Shown: positions 36,718 to 46,565, numbered from the stretch's first letter. The stretch is 64,000 nt of DNA from Silvimonas iriomotensis (GCF_014645535.1 NZ_BMLX01000004.1:1-64000), one strand, 5' to 3'. The notes: generated from the letters alone by a model not told the origin. A program made the numbers and translations.

Positions 36718-37494
36718 ATGGCCAATGCAGCAAACGGGCCCAAAATTGTTTTGGGGATTGATATCGGCGGTACCGGCATCAAGGGTGCACCGGTCAATGT
36801 TGAGACGGGCGAACTGGTAGCAGAACGCGCGCGTTATGACACGCCGCAACCGTCCACACCGGAAAACGTGGCCGCCGTCGTGCGCCAGATGGTCGAGCAT
36901 TTCGAATGGAAAGGCCCGATCGGCTGTACTTTCCCGGCGATTGTGCGCAACGGCGTGACCCTGTCCGCTGCCAACGTCGACAAGTCCTGGCTGAACGCAC
37001 CGGCTGAACAGATTCTGGCCGACGGCGTGGGCCAACCGCTCAAGCTCCTGAATGATGCCGACGCAGCCGGCCTGGCCGAGCAAACCTTTGGCGCGGCCAA
37101 GGGCCGCATGGGCAAAGTGCTGGTGGTCACGCTGGGTACCGGTATTGGCACGGCGCTGATTGTGGACGGCAAGCTGATCTCCAATACGGAATTCGGCCAC
37201 CTGATCTACCCGAAAGACAACATTGCCGAGAAGTATTGCTCTGGCAAGGTCAAGGACGACGAGGACCTGAAGTGGAAAGACTTCAACCCGCGTCTGAATG
37301 GCTACCTCAAGCATCTGGACCTGCTGCTCTCGCCTGACCTCGTCATCATTGGCGGTGGCATCAGCAAGAAGCATGAGAAGTTCATTCCGGAAATGACCGG
37401 CATCCGCTTCGAAGTGACGGCCGCTACCCTGCAAAACGACGCCGGCATTGTCGGCGCTGCGCTGGAAGCCGCACACACCTACGGCGTGCTGTAA
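36718..37494 (+). CDS. ppgK: Polyphosphate glucokinase
   Basis: This ROK-family kinase phosphorylates glucose with polyphosphate or ATP. It shows [12 protein letters not shown] at the N-terminus, [23 protein letters not shown] and [14 protein letters not shown]; the [12 protein letters not shown] segment and the lack of the ROK zinc cluster fit PpgK. I chose the ATG at 36718 after GGAGTCAAC; the frame stays open upstream without homology. With PtsG it gives a second route from glucose to glucose-6-phosphate. Confidence 0.85.
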   Translation: MANAANGPKIVLGIDIGGTGIKGAPVNVETGELVAERARYDTPQPSTPENVAAVVRQMVEHFEWKGPIGCTFPAIVRNGVTLSAANVDKSWLNAPAEQILADGVGQPLKLLNDADAAGLAEQTFGAAKGRMGKVLVVTLGTGIGTALIVDGKLISNTEFGHLIYPKDNIAEKYCSGKVKDDEDLKWKDFNPRLNGYLKHLDLLLSPDLVIIGGGISKKHEKFIPEMTGIRFEVTAATLQNDAGIVGAALEAAHTYGVL

Positions 37495-37516
37495 ACCGCA
37501 GCGGTAGTCGTTGGGC

Positions 37517-37556
37517 AAAACAAAACCTGCGTGCATGTGGCGCAGGTTTTGTTGTT
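37517..37556. terminator. Bidirectional terminator
   Basis: An 11-bp stem CAAAACCTGCG/CGCAGGTTTTG with a 9-base loop separates ppgK from the convergent HAD gene. Confidence 0.85.
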
Positions 37557-37570
37557 TCTGGACGTCGTGT

Positions 37571-38404
37571 TCAAACGCCGGCCAGAACCGATCGCAACAA
37601 CATGGCGATGCCGCCTTCGTCGTTGCTGCCGGTCACGCGCCAGGCGCGTGTCTTGACTACCGACTGGGCATTGCCCATGGCCACGCCCATGCCGGCCCAG
37701 CCCAGCATGGACAGATCATTTTGCTGATCGCCAAAAGCCATGACCCGTGCTGCCGCAATGCCACGGCTGGCGCAGTAGCGGGCCAGACGTTCTCCCTTGC
37801 TGTTGCCGGCCGCCACCATATCCACCCGGTTATGCCAGGACCATTCGCTGGAAAGTTGCTTTTGCAAAGCCAGTGGCATGTGCGCCATGGCAACCCGCAA
37901 GACGGCAGGATCAGCATGTGAGGCGACGATTTTCCAGATACAACTGGCCTGGCGAATAGCGCTTTGCGGGCTGGCAATGCTGATTTCCGGCGCAATGCTG
38001 CGTGGCAATTGCGCGGCCCACGCTTGCAGGCCAGTGATATGGGCATTGATGGCGGCGGCGATCATTGCATCGTCGATATACACCAGCACGTGTAGATGAT
38101 GGCTTTCGCACCAATCCGCCAGTTCCTGGGCCAGGGCCGGCGCCAGTGGCGATGCGGCCAGTGCGCGCTGTTCGGCAAAGTCATACAGACTGGCACCGTT
38201 ACAGCAAATGGCCGGCAAGCCAGGGAGCTGCTGGTGAAACGGCCGCGCCATGATGTGGTGGCGGCCGGTGACCAGCATGATCTCGATCCCGGCGGCCCTG
38301 GCCTGCCCCAGTGTCTCGAGACTATCGGCGCGGATCCGGCCCTGGCTATTGAGCAAAGTGCCATCCAGATCCAGCGCAATCAGTGCCGGCTGTACTTCAG
38401 CCAT
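37571..38404 (-). CDS. Cof-type HAD-IIB phosphatase
   Basis: The N-terminal catalytic motif is IALDLDGTLLNS; motif II (LVTGR) and motif III/IV (GDQQNDLSML...GVAMGNA) place it in the Cof/IIB subfamily, which dephosphorylates sugar phosphates and cofactors. I chose the ATG at 38404, which overlaps the HPr-like gene by 8 bp and implies translational coupling. As the last gene of the ula-linked unit it may act on a sugar phosphate. Confidence 0.85.
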   Translation of the reverse strand: MAEVQPALIALDLDGTLLNSQGRIRADSLETLGQARAAGIEIMLVTGRHHIMARPFHQQLPGLPAICCNGASLYDFAEQRALAASPLAPALAQELADWCESHHLHVLVYIDDAMIAAAINAHITGLQAWAAQLPRSIAPEISIASPQSAIRQASCIWKIVASHADPAVLRVAMAHMPLALQKQLSSEWSWHNRVDMVAAGNSKGERLARYCASRGIAAARVMAFGDQQNDLSMLGWAGMGVAMGNAQSVVKTRAWRVTGSNDEGGIAMLLRSVLAGV

Positions 38405-38657
38405 GGGCTGCGCCAAGGAGTTCGCGCACCTGGCGCACTGCCTCGGCAGCATCTTCGCCATCGGCCAGGATGGTGACCTCGTCGCCTTCAACAATGCCCA
38501 GCCCCATCAGTTTAAGCAGATTGGTGGCTGGCGCGCTTTTGCCGGCCCGCTGCAGGATGATCTCTGCGTTCAGCGTACGGGCAAGTTGCACCAGGCTGGC
38601 CGCCGGGCGGGTATGCAGGCCGGCTTCATCGGTAAATACAAAAGTTTCGCTATGCAT
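38397..38657 (-). CDS. HPr-family phosphocarrier protein
   Basis: The 86-residue protein has the HPr active histidine in EAGLHTRPAASL and the GKSAPATNLLKLMGLGI region. At the site of the regulatory Ser46 it has Asn, so HPr-kinase control is not expected. It lies between the ulaA/ulaF chimera and the HAD gene, and would have supplied phosphate to an ascorbate EIIA now absent. The general PTS uses a separate HPr inside the EIIA-HPr-EI fusion. Confidence 0.85.
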   Translation of the reverse strand: MHSETFVFTDEAGLHTRPAASLVQLARTLNAEIILQRAGKSAPATNLLKLMGLGIVEGDEVTILADGEDAAEAVRQVRELLGAAHG

Positions 38658-38674
38658 GATGGTGTCCCAGGAGT

Positions 38675-39616
38675 TCAGCGGGTCTGGCCGTAATAGGCGT
38701 TGGGGCCGTGTTTGCGGCTGAAATGTTTGTCTGACAAGGCCGGCGCAATACGCTGTTGGCCCGGGTTGATGCCCAGCGCCAACTGCGCCATGTGCGCCAC
38801 TTCTTCCAGCACCACGGCGTTGTGTACGGCATCTGCGGCATCGCAGCCCCAGGTAAACGGGCCGTGTTGCTGTACCACGATGCCTGGACAATGCAGCGGG
38901 TCGGCCTGGCCTACCGTTTCCAGAATGACCGCGCCGGTCAGGGCTTCGTACTCTGCGTTGATCTCTGCGGGAGTCAGCCCGCGGGTGCAGGGAATGTCGC
39001 CGTGGAAATAGTCGGCATGGGTTGTGCCCAGGGCGGGAATGGCGCAACCGGCCTGAGCCCAGGCGGTGGCGAAGGTCGAGTGGGTATGCACCACGCCGCC
39101 AATGCCGGGCCATGCGCGGTATAGCGCCAGATGGGTGATGGTGGTCCACATGCCCGTATGCAGTTGCAGCACGAAGAACGCCACAATGACGCCCGCGCCC
39201 TGGAACATGATGTGACCGGTGAGAAACACCGTGCGGATACCGGTTGCCCGCCGCGCCAGCACCAGCCCCACATTCAGCAGCAAGGCAAACAGCACCGTAT
39301 AACCTACCCAGGCGTAGGCATCGCCCAGCGCGTCAATGGTGGCGACCATGCCCGCGTAAGGGTCAGCCACCGTGCCGGTGAGCTGGTAGACATCGGCCAG
39401 CTTGGTGACGATCGGTTTGAACGTGGAGACCAGCACGCCGGCACCTGCTTGCAACAGCATGAAACCGACGATGGTCTTGATGGTGCCCTTGATCACCACA
39501 TCTGCCGGTTTGCGCAAGAGCAGATAACCCAGCATGGTCACGAGCCCGAGCAGGAACTCCGGCCGTGAGAGTACCTGGCTGTAGAACACGTAAAAGACGT
39601 TGTACACGGCGTCCAT
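38675..39616 (-). pseudogene. Chimeric frame: UlaA N-terminus fused to UlaF C-terminus
   Basis: Residues 1-159 match the first third of UlaA, the ascorbate EIIC ([54 protein letters not shown]). From residue 161 to 313 the frame matches UlaF/AraD, L-ribulose-5-phosphate 4-epimerase ([49 protein letters not shown]-like [16 protein letters not shown]). The join is near 39131-39142. About two thirds of UlaA, the N-terminal third of UlaF with the phosphate-binding loop and the zinc Asp, and any genes between (normally ulaB, ulaC, ulaD) are gone. Neither activity is expected. Confidence 0.85.
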
Positions 39617-39693
39617 GAATGCCGTTCTCCTGATTGGTAAGCGATGGGTGGAACCCGTGCCGGGCGCCTGAACCGAACGCTACTCCCACAAAA

Positions 39694-39719
39694 TGATCAA
39701 ATACAATCAATAGTGATCA
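39694..39719. promoter_or_regulatory. Probable UlaR operator, ulaA side
   Basis: Three 10-bp iterons TGATCAAATA / CAATCAATAG / TGATCA lie in tandem, 78 bp before the start of the ulaA frame. The site matches the operator at 39904 at 22 of 26 positions. Confidence 0.6.
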
Positions 39720-39903
39720 TGAAATGCGGGTCGCTTGATCCTGCGTAAAACATTGCAGTTCGCGTAATCAGGCGTGGAAAATATCGAGCCAGAATGCCCA
39801 CATGGGCTGAGTGGCGCCGGTAGCGGGCAGGTTTGATCTATCGCAGATCGGGGTGGGGCCGCGCATTGTGGACGTGAGCAGATGCGGTTAATTTGGATTT
39901 TAG

Positions 39904-39929
39904 TGATCAAATATGATCAATATCGATCA
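39904..39929. promoter_or_regulatory. Probable UlaR operator, ulaG side
   Basis: Three 10-bp iterons TGATCAAATA / TGATCAATAT / CGATCA lie in tandem, 31 bp before ulaG. The 344-bp divergent region between 39617 and 39960 holds this site, its partner at 39694 and no gene. Confidence 0.6.
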
Positions 39930-39960
39930 AATCACCGCAACCGCTCACCAAGGAATGCAT

Positions 39961-41025
39961 ATGAGTAAAGTCGAACAGATCACCCGGGAATCCTGGATTC
40001 TCAACACCTTCCCCGAATGGGGTACGTGGCTGAATGAAGAAATCGAGGCAGAACACGTCGCGCCGGGCACGTTTGCCATGTGGTGGCTGGGTTGCACCGG
40101 TATCTGGCTCAAGAGCGAAGGCGGCGCCAATCTTTGCGTGGATTTCTGGTGTGGCACCGGCAAGCACACCCACGCCAAGCCATTGATGAACAAACAGCAC
40201 CAGATGCAGCGCATGGCGGGCGTGCTCAAGCTGCAACCCAATCTGCGCACGACGCCCTTTGTACTTGATCCATTTGCCATCAAACACATCGACGCGGTGC
40301 TCTCTACCCATGATCACAACGACCACATTGATGTGAACGTCGCCGCCGCCGTGCTGAAAAACTGCCCGGACACCGTGCCTTTCATTGGCCCCAAGGCATG
40401 TGTGGATTTGTGGATCAGCTGGGGCGTGCCGGCCGCGCGCTGTATTACGGTCAAGCCAGGTGATGTGATCCGCATCAAGGATGTCGAAATCCATGCGCTG
40501 GATTCGTTTGACCGCACCGCGCTGATCACGCTGCCGGCAGGCGAAACGGCCGCAGACAAATTGCCGGACGGCATGGATCTGCGCGCGGTGAATTACCTGT
40601 TCAAGACACCGGGCGGCACGCTTTACCACAGCGGTGATTCGCATTACTCCAACTACTACGCCAAACACGGCAATGACTACCAGATCGACGTGGCACTTGG
40701 TTCGTACGGTGAAAACCCGCGCGGCATTACCGACAAGATGACCAGCGCGGACATCCTGCGCATGGGTGAATCACTCAACGCTAAAGTGGTGATTCCGTTT
40801 CACCATGACATCTGGTCCAACTTCCAGGCTGATCCGCAGGAAATCCGGGTGTTGTGGGAGATGAAACGGCATCGTCTGGGCTATGCGTTCAAGCCCTTTA
40901 TCTGGCAGGTTGGTGGCAAATTTACCTGGCCGCAAGACAAGGACAAACTGGAATACCACTATCCGCGCGGCTTTGACGATTGTTTTGCCATTGAGCCGGA
41001 TTTGCCGTTCCGGTCCTTTCTGTAA
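39961..41025 (+). CDS. ulaG: L-ascorbate-6-phosphate lactonase
   Basis: UlaG opens the lactone ring of ascorbate-6-phosphate, the first step after uptake. The metallo-beta-lactamase motif [10 protein letters not shown] (near residue 118-127), [15 protein letters not shown] and [12 protein letters not shown] are conserved with the E. coli enzyme, and length (354) agrees. I chose the ATG at 39961 ([12 protein letters not shown]) behind AAGGAA over an upstream in-frame start at 39913, which overlaps the operator. Without an intact UlaA it probably has no imported substrate. Confidence 0.95.
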   Translation: MSKVEQITRESWILNTFPEWGTWLNEEIEAEHVAPGTFAMWWLGCTGIWLKSEGGANLCVDFWCGTGKHTHAKPLMNKQHQMQRMAGVLKLQPNLRTTPFVLDPFAIKHIDAVLSTHDHNDHIDVNVAAAVLKNCPDTVPFIGPKACVDLWISWGVPAARCITVKPGDVIRIKDVEIHALDSFDRTALITLPAGETAADKLPDGMDLRAVNYLFKTPGGTLYHSGDSHYSNYYAKHGNDYQIDVALGSYGENPRGITDKMTSADILRMGESLNAKVVIPFHHDIWSNFQADPQEIRVLWEMKRHRLGYAFKPFIWQVGGKFTWPQDKDKLEYHYPRGFDDCFAIEPDLPFRSFL

Positions 41026-41091
41026 CCGCGGCGAGTGGCGCTGGTATGATGCAAAGCAATCAAAAACGTGCAATCCCGCGCCACTCATCTC

Positions 41092-41847
41092 ATGACTGAA
41101 AGCCAACGCCATAACGCCATTCTTGCCCTGCTGGCCGAGCGCTCGCCGGTCAGCGTGCATGATCTGATCGCGCACGTCGGCATGTCCCCTGCTACCGCCC
41201 GGCGCGACTTGCACAAGCTGGCGCAGGCAGGGCGGCTGGTGAAAGTGCGCAATGGCGCTGAGCGGATCGACAGCAGTTTTCCGGCGGCACCGTGGCTGCC
41301 GCTGGACCTGCGCAACACCCCGCATCTGGACGCCAAAAACCGGATCGCCCGCGAAGCCGCCACGCTGCTCGCGCCGGGTGACAGCGTGGTGATCAACTGC
41401 GGCTCCACCGCGTTTTTGTTGGGACAGCAATTGTGTGGCCGGCCAGTGCAACTGATCACCAATTACTTTCCGCTGGCCAGCTACCTGGTCAGCCACGACC
41501 ATGCCGACCTGATCCTGATGGGTGGCCAGTACGATCACAGCCAGGGCATTACCATTGGCGACGACCAGTCACTGCGTTACGCCGCACGCTGGATGTTTAC
41601 ATCAGGCTCCGGGCTGACTGTGGACGGCCTCTACAAGTCCAACATCATCACCGCGCTTTCGGAGCAGAAAGTCATGCGCGGTGCCAGCAAGCTGGTGGTG
41701 CTGGCCGATGGCAGCAAAGTCGGCCACGGTAGCGGCATGTTGTTTGCGGCAGCGAAGGATATTGCCATGCTGATTACCAGCGCCGATGCCGATGCAGATA
41801 CCGTGGCGGCACTGCGCGCGCAGGGTGTAGAAGTGCGGCAGGTATAA
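41092..41847 (+). CDS. ulaR: DeoR-family repressor UlaR
   Basis: The N-terminal winged helix (MTESQRHNAILALLAERSPVSVHDLIAHVGMSPATARRD) and the effector domain (VVINCGSTAFLLGQQLCG, LITNYFPLASYL, LMGGQYDHSQ, MFTSGSGLTVDGLYK) follow E. coli UlaR closely. UlaR represses ula genes until ascorbate-6-phosphate binds. I chose the ATG at 41092 over a start at 41068. It is co-directional with ulaG, 66 bp downstream, and likely acts on the two operators between ulaG and the ulaA frame. Confidence 0.92.
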   Translation: MTESQRHNAILALLAERSPVSVHDLIAHVGMSPATARRDLHKLAQAGRLVKVRNGAERIDSSFPAAPWLPLDLRNTPHLDAKNRIAREAATLLAPGDSVVINCGSTAFLLGQQLCGRPVQLITNYFPLASYLVSHDHADLILMGGQYDHSQGITIGDDQSLRYAARWMFTSGSGLTVDGLYKSNIITALSEQKVMRGASKLVVLADGSKVGHGSGMLFAAAKDIAMLITSADADADTVAALRAQGVEVRQV

Positions 41848-41976
41848 GCGTTCTGCAGCAATGCTCAGCGTAGTCAGTGATTTACGTCTTCTGCCCGCAG
41901 ATCTGACCAGGAATGTGCCTGGCTGATTTTCTGATACCTCGCCTCGCACAAGTCCCTGTTTTGCCGTAGAATATTG

Positions 41977-42219
41977 CCCCTTGGTGGGTACCCCCACAAT
42001 GTCGCTGGCATTCTTGTGGCGGCGGCAGCGGGGTGCCCCTTGGCGGGTACCCCCACAATGCTGCTGGCATTCATATGGCAGTTGCAGTGGGGTGCCCCTT
42101 GGTGGGTACCCCCACAACGTCGCTGGCATTCTTGTGGCGGCGGCAGCGGGGTGCCCCTTGGTGGGTACCCCCACAATGTCGCTGGCATTCTTGTGGCGGT
42201 GGCAGTGGGGTACCCCTTG
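41977..42219 (+). repeat. 59-bp tandem repeat, about 4.1 copies, upstream of mnmG
   Basis: Units start at 41977, 42036, 42095 and 42154, with a 7-base partial unit at 42213. The third unit differs from the first by few bases; the second is the most diverged. Each unit contains TGGGTACCCCCA and, at the unit border, GGGGTGCCCC, both self-complementary, so the transcript would form repeated hairpins. The array ends 28 bp before the mnmG ATG. The rest of the 41848-42247 gap shows no gene. Confidence 0.95.
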
Positions 42220-42247
42220 TGTATCGAATCAGCAGCAGAGAACCCCC

Positions 42248-44164
42248 ATGCTTTACCCAACTCGTTATGACGTTATCGTTGTCGGCGGCGGCCACGCCGG
42301 GACGGAGGCCGCGCTGGCGGCTGCGCGCATGGGGCGCAAGACGCTGCTGCTGAGCCACAATATCGAGACGCTGGGCCAGATGAGCTGCAATCCGTCGATT
42401 GGCGGCATTGGCAAAGGTCACCTGGTGCGCGAAGTCGATGCGCTGGGCGGCGCCATGGCGCTGGCCACCGATATGGGCGGCATCCAGTTCCGCACGCTCA
42501 ATTCGTCCAAGGGCCCGGCTGTGCGCGCTACCCGCGCTCAGGCAGACCGTATCCGCTACAAAGCGGCGATCCGCGACATGCTGGAAAACCAGCCCAATCT
42601 GGATCTGTTCCAGCAGGCGGTGGATGACCTTACGCTTGATGGCGATCGCGTCACGGGTGTGATCACCCAGATCGGTATCCGCTTTGAAGCCAGCGCGGTG
42701 GTGCTGACGGCCGGCACGTTCCTGAACGGCAAGATCCATGTCGGGCTGGAGAACCACACCGGCGGCCGTGCGGGCGACCCGGCGTCGGTGACGCTGTCGC
42801 ACAAGCTGCGTGAACTCAACCTGCCGGTCGGCCGTTTGAAAACCGGTACGCCGCCGCGTATTGATGGCCGCACCATCAATTTTGCCGTGCTGGAAGAACA
42901 ACCGGGCGATACGCCGGAACCCGTGTTCTCCGTGCGCGGCAATGTGGGCATGCACCCGAAGCAACTGCCGTGCTGGATTGCCCACACCAATCTGCAAACG
43001 CACGAAATCATCCGCTCCGGCTTTGATCGCAGCCCCATGTTCACCGGCAAGATCGAAGGCGTCGGCCCGCGCTATTGCCCGTCGATTGAAGACAAGATCA
43101 ACCGCTTTGCGGACAAAGACAGCCATCAGGTGTTCCTGGAGCCGGAAGGCCTTGATACCAATGAGTACTATCCCAACGGGATTTCGACCAGCCTGCCGTT
43201 TGATATCCAGATTGCCGCCGTGCAATCGATCAAGGGCCTGGAAAACGCGCGTATCCTGCGTCCGGGTTATGCCATTGAATATGATTACTTCGACCCGCGC
43301 GGTCTGAAGTCCAGCTTTGAAAGCAAAGCCATCACCGGTCTTTTCTTTGCCGGCCAGATCAACGGCACCACCGGTTACGAAGAAGCCGCTGCGCAAGGTT
43401 TGTTTGCTGGCCTGAACGCCGCGCTGTTTGCACGTGATGAAGCGCCGTGGCTGCCGGGGCGTGATACCGCCTACCTGGGTGTGCTGGTTGATGACCTTGT
43501 CACCCGTGGCGTGACCGAACCGTACCGCATGTTTACCAGCCGCGCCGAATACCGCCTGCAACTGCGCGAAGACAACGCCGATCTGCGCCTGACCGAAGCC
43601 GGCCGCAAGATGGGCCTGGTGGGTGATGAACAATGGGCGCTGTTCAGCCGCAAGCGCGATGCCATCGACGCTGAACTCACTCGCCTGAACAGCACCTGGG
43701 TGAACCCGCGCGTGCTGGACGCCCACGACGCCGAGCGCGTGCTGGGCAAGGCCATTGAACGCGAATACACCCTGGCCGAGCTGCTGCGTCGTCCGCAAGT
43801 AACCTACGCCGACCTGTTGAGCATGGCCGCCGCGCAGCCCAAAGAAGGCGAAGCCGCGGTGACTGATCCGCTGGTGGCGGAACAGGTTGAAATCCAGGTT
43901 AAATATCAGGGTTATATCGAACGGCAACAATCGGAAGTCGCCAAGCGCGATACACTGGAAGACTTCCGCCTGCCCGACAGCCTGGACTACCGCGACGTGA
44001 TCGGCTTGTCGATCGAGGTGCAGCAAAAGCTCAACAAGCACCGGCCCGAAACCGTGGGCCAGGCAGGGCGCATATCCGGCGTTACCCCGGCGGCCATTGC
44101 CCTGCTGCTGGTGCACCTCAAGAAAAAACAGTGGCTCGGGAACGACGCCGACAAGGTGGCCTGA
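42248..44164 (+). CDS. mnmG: tRNA uridine-5-carboxymethylaminomethyl modification enzyme MnmG
   Basis: MnmG (GidA), with MnmE, modifies U34 of several tRNAs. It has the FAD site [17 protein letters not shown], the GidA signatures ([47 protein letters not shown]) and the C-terminal helical domain. I chose the ATG at 42248, which gives the normal 638 residues; the frame is open upstream through the tandem repeats to 41981, but that extension is repeat-encoded. Only a weak ribosome-binding site (AGAGAA) is visible. Confidence 0.96.
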   Translation: MLYPTRYDVIVVGGGHAGTEAALAAARMGRKTLLLSHNIETLGQMSCNPSIGGIGKGHLVREVDALGGAMALATDMGGIQFRTLNSSKGPAVRATRAQADRIRYKAAIRDMLENQPNLDLFQQAVDDLTLDGDRVTGVITQIGIRFEASAVVLTAGTFLNGKIHVGLENHTGGRAGDPASVTLSHKLRELNLPVGRLKTGTPPRIDGRTINFAVLEEQPGDTPEPVFSVRGNVGMHPKQLPCWIAHTNLQTHEIIRSGFDRSPMFTGKIEGVGPRYCPSIEDKINRFADKDSHQVFLEPEGLDTNEYYPNGISTSLPFDIQIAAVQSIKGLENARILRPGYAIEYDYFDPRGLKSSFESKAITGLFFAGQINGTTGYEEAAAQGLFAGLNAALFARDEAPWLPGRDTAYLGVLVDDLVTRGVTEPYRMFTSRAEYRLQLREDNADLRLTEAGRKMGLVGDEQWALFSRKRDAIDAELTRLNSTWVNPRVLDAHDAERVLGKAIEREYTLAELLRRPQVTYADLLSMAAAQPKEGEAAVTDPLVAEQVEIQVKYQGYIERQQSEVAKRDTLEDFRLPDSLDYRDVIGLSIEVQQKLNKHRPETVGQAGRISGVTPAAIALLLVHLKKKQWLGNDADKVA

Positions 44165-44215
44165 ACGGCGCCCGGCCTGCCAGACAACAAAACAGAATAT
44201 AAAAGAATTCCGCTC

Positions 44216-44842
44216 ATGAACGACGCGCTCAATGCCGGTCTTGCCAAGCTGGGGCTCCAGCTGGATGAAGCCCAGAAACAAAAGCTGCTTGAATACACTG
44301 GTCTGCTGGAAAAGTGGAACAAGACCTACAGCCTGACCGCCATCCGCGAACCGGAACGCATGGTGCCGCACCATCTGCTCGATTCGCTGGCGCCGCTGCC
44401 GGTGTTCCCGGCTCAGGCCAACGCCCGCATTCTGGATGTCGGTTCCGGTTTTGGTACGCCCGGTATCCCGCTGGCGATTGCCCGTCCGGACTGGCAACTG
44501 ACGCTGCTCGATTCCAACCACAAGAAAACCACCTTCTTGCGGCAGGCCTTGCTGGAACTGCAACTGCCCAACGTCTCGGTGGTGAGCGAGCGGGTTGAAG
44601 CCTGGCGCCCGGAGGCGCCCTTCGACGTGATTACCTCACGCGCTTTTGCCGAGTTGAGCGAGTTTGTGAAGCTGACCCGCCACCTGCGGGCGAAGGGCGG
44701 CACCTGGGCTGCGCTCAAAGGCGTGTATCCTTATGAGGAAATTGCGTTGCTGCCCAAAGACGTGGTGGCAACCGAGGTGAAACAATTGCAAGTGCCTGGC
44801 CTTGATGCCGAGCGCTGCCTGGTATTGATCAAAGAGGTGTGA
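44216..44842 (+). CDS. rsmG: 16S rRNA (guanine-527-N7) methyltransferase
   Basis: RsmG (GidB) methylates G527 of 16S rRNA with SAM. The SAM loop LDVGSGFGTPGIPLA (near residue 73) and VTSRAFAELSEF-like ITSRAFAELSEF are clear, and length (208) is typical. It follows mnmG and precedes parA, the standard gidAB-parAB order. Confidence 0.95.
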   Translation: MNDALNAGLAKLGLQLDEAQKQKLLEYTGLLEKWNKTYSLTAIREPERMVPHHLLDSLAPLPVFPAQANARILDVGSGFGTPGIPLAIARPDWQLTLLDSNHKKTTFLRQALLELQLPNVSVVSERVEAWRPEAPFDVITSRAFAELSEFVKLTRHLRAKGGTWAALKGVYPYEEIALLPKDVVATEVKQLQVPGLDAERCLVLIKEV

Positions 44843-44847
44843 GTTTC

Positions 44848-45636
44848 ATGACGCGTGTGCTAGCGATTGCAAACCAGAAAGGCGGGGTGGGCAAAACCAC
44901 GACTGCGGTCAATCTGGCTGCCAGCCTGGTGCATCTGGGTAAACGCGTCTTGCTGGTCGATCTTGACCCCCAGGCCAACGCCACCATGGGCGCGGGTGTG
45001 GATAAAGGCAAGGTCGACGCCACCGTATACAGCCTGCTGATTGGCGAGGCCCCGATCGAAGATGTGGTGGTCAAGTCAGAAAACGGCGGCTTTGATCTGC
45101 TGCCCGCCAACCGTGATCTGGCAGGCGCCGAGGTTGAACTCGTTGAAGCCGATGCCCGCGAATCGCGGCTGAAGAAGGCCCTGGGTGAAATCGCCGGCAA
45201 CTACGACTTTGTGATCCTGGACTGCCCGCCGGCGCTCAACTTGTTGACACTCAACGGGCTGGTGGCGGCTGACGCGGTGATGATCCCCATGCAGTGCGAA
45301 TATTACGCGCTGGAAGGGTTGTCCGATCTGGTCAACACGCTGCGCCGGGTCAAACAGAACCTCAACCGCCGCATCGAGATCGAAGGCCTGCTGCGGACCA
45401 TGTTCGATCCGCGCTCCACGCTGGCGCAACAAGTGTCGGATCAGCTGGTCAAACACTTCACATCCAAGCTTTACCACACGGTTATTCCACGGAACGTGCG
45501 GCTGGCCGAAGCACCCAGCTACGGCCGCCCCATCCTGGCTTATGACAAAACGTCCAAAGGTGCACAAGCGTATTTGCAACTCGCAGAAGAGTTGCTGGCG
45601 CGGCATAATCCGGTCGATGCTGCGCAGCCGGTCTGA
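44848..45636 (+). CDS. parA: Chromosome partitioning ATPase ParA
   Basis: ParA (Soj) is a Walker-type ATPase that moves ParB-parS complexes over the nucleoid. The deviant Walker A reads NQKGGVGKTTTAVN near residue 10, with DCPPALNLLTLN as Walker B. I chose the ATG at 44848 behind AAGAGGTGTG; a GTG at 44839 would overlap rsmG. It is coupled with parB, 38 bp downstream. Confidence 0.95.
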   Translation: MTRVLAIANQKGGVGKTTTAVNLAASLVHLGKRVLLVDLDPQANATMGAGVDKGKVDATVYSLLIGEAPIEDVVVKSENGGFDLLPANRDLAGAEVELVEADARESRLKKALGEIAGNYDFVILDCPPALNLLTLNGLVAADAVMIPMQCEYYALEGLSDLVNTLRRVKQNLNRRIEIEGLLRTMFDPRSTLAQQVSDQLVKHFTSKLYHTVIPRNVRLAEAPSYGRPILAYDKTSKGAQAYLQLAEELLARHNPVDAAQPV

Positions 45637-45674
45637 CCGTTGCGCCACCCAATGCTCCCCGGAATGAATCGGAC

Positions 45675-46520
45675 ATGAACAAAAAATTCAAAGGCCTGGG
45701 TCGTGGTCTGGATGCCCTGATGGGCGACGCCGTGGCCAGCGAAACGCTGCAGCAACTGCCGGTAACCAGCTTGCAGCCGGGCAAGTATCAGCCGCGTACC
45801 CAGATGGATGAAGGCGCCCTGCAAGAACTGGCCGAATCCATCCGCGCCCAGGGGCTGATGCAGCCGGTGCTGGTGCGCCCGATTGCTGGCAGCCTGGAAG
45901 ACCGCTACGAAATCATTGCCGGCGAGCGTCGCTGGCGTGCCTGCCAGCTGGCCGGCCTGACCGAGATCGCCGCGCTGGTGCGTGAAGTGCCGGACGAAGC
46001 CGTCGCGGCCATGGCGCTGATCGAGAACATTCAGCGTGAAGACCTGAACGCGCTGGAAGAAGCCCAGGGCCTCTCGCGCCTGATTGAAGAATTCGGCATG
46101 ACCCACGAAGCCGTTGCGCATGCTGTGGGTAAATCGCGTGCTACCGTCACCAATCTTTTGCGGCTACTCAATCTGGCCGAGCCTGTCCGTGAGTTGTTGT
46201 CTGCCGGCCAGTTCGACATGGGGCACGCCCGTGCCTTGCTGGCGCTGCCGGCCCTCAAGCAGATTGATACCGCACGCACCGTGGCGCTCAAGGGTTTGTC
46301 TGTCCGGGAAACGGAAGCGCTGGTGCAGCGCCTGTTGCAGGACGCACCCGCCAGGGCCGAGAAGAAAGCCGATCCGGATATCCAGCGTCTGGAAGAAGAA
46401 GTGTCATCCCGCCTGGGTTCGACGGTGGGTATTCGTCACGGCAAGCGCGGCAATGGCAAGCTGACCATCCAGTACACCAGTCTGGATGATCTTGACCGGC
46501 TTCTAGCGCTCTTGAAATAA
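45675..46520 (+). CDS. parB: Chromosome partitioning protein ParB
   Basis: ParB binds parS and spreads as a CTP-dependent clamp. The N-terminus has the ParA-contacting motif MNKKFKGLGRGLDALMG; the CTP-binding region carries GERRWRACQLAG and ENIQREDLNALEEA; the helix-turn-helix is in HAVGKSRATVTNLLRLL. Its three likely targets in this window lie 34-38 kb upstream, around parC. Confidence 0.95.
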   Translation: MNKKFKGLGRGLDALMGDAVASETLQQLPVTSLQPGKYQPRTQMDEGALQELAESIRAQGLMQPVLVRPIAGSLEDRYEIIAGERRWRACQLAGLTEIAALVREVPDEAVAAMALIENIQREDLNALEEAQGLSRLIEEFGMTHEAVAHAVGKSRATVTNLLRLLNLAEPVRELLSAGQFDMGHARALLALPALKQIDTARTVALKGLSVRETEALVQRLLQDAPARAEKKADPDIQRLEEEVSSRLGSTVGIRHGKRGNGKLTIQYTSLDDLDRLLALLK

Positions 46521-46565
46521 TCACAAATCAAATCATTACGACGGGTTTGCAAGCACCTTGCGGCC

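Noticed and set aside
41602-42260. Minus-strand frames and an upstream extension of mnmG through the 59-bp repeats
   Set aside because: The frames exist only because the repeat lacks stops; they encode repeat-derived peptides and change phase in each unit.
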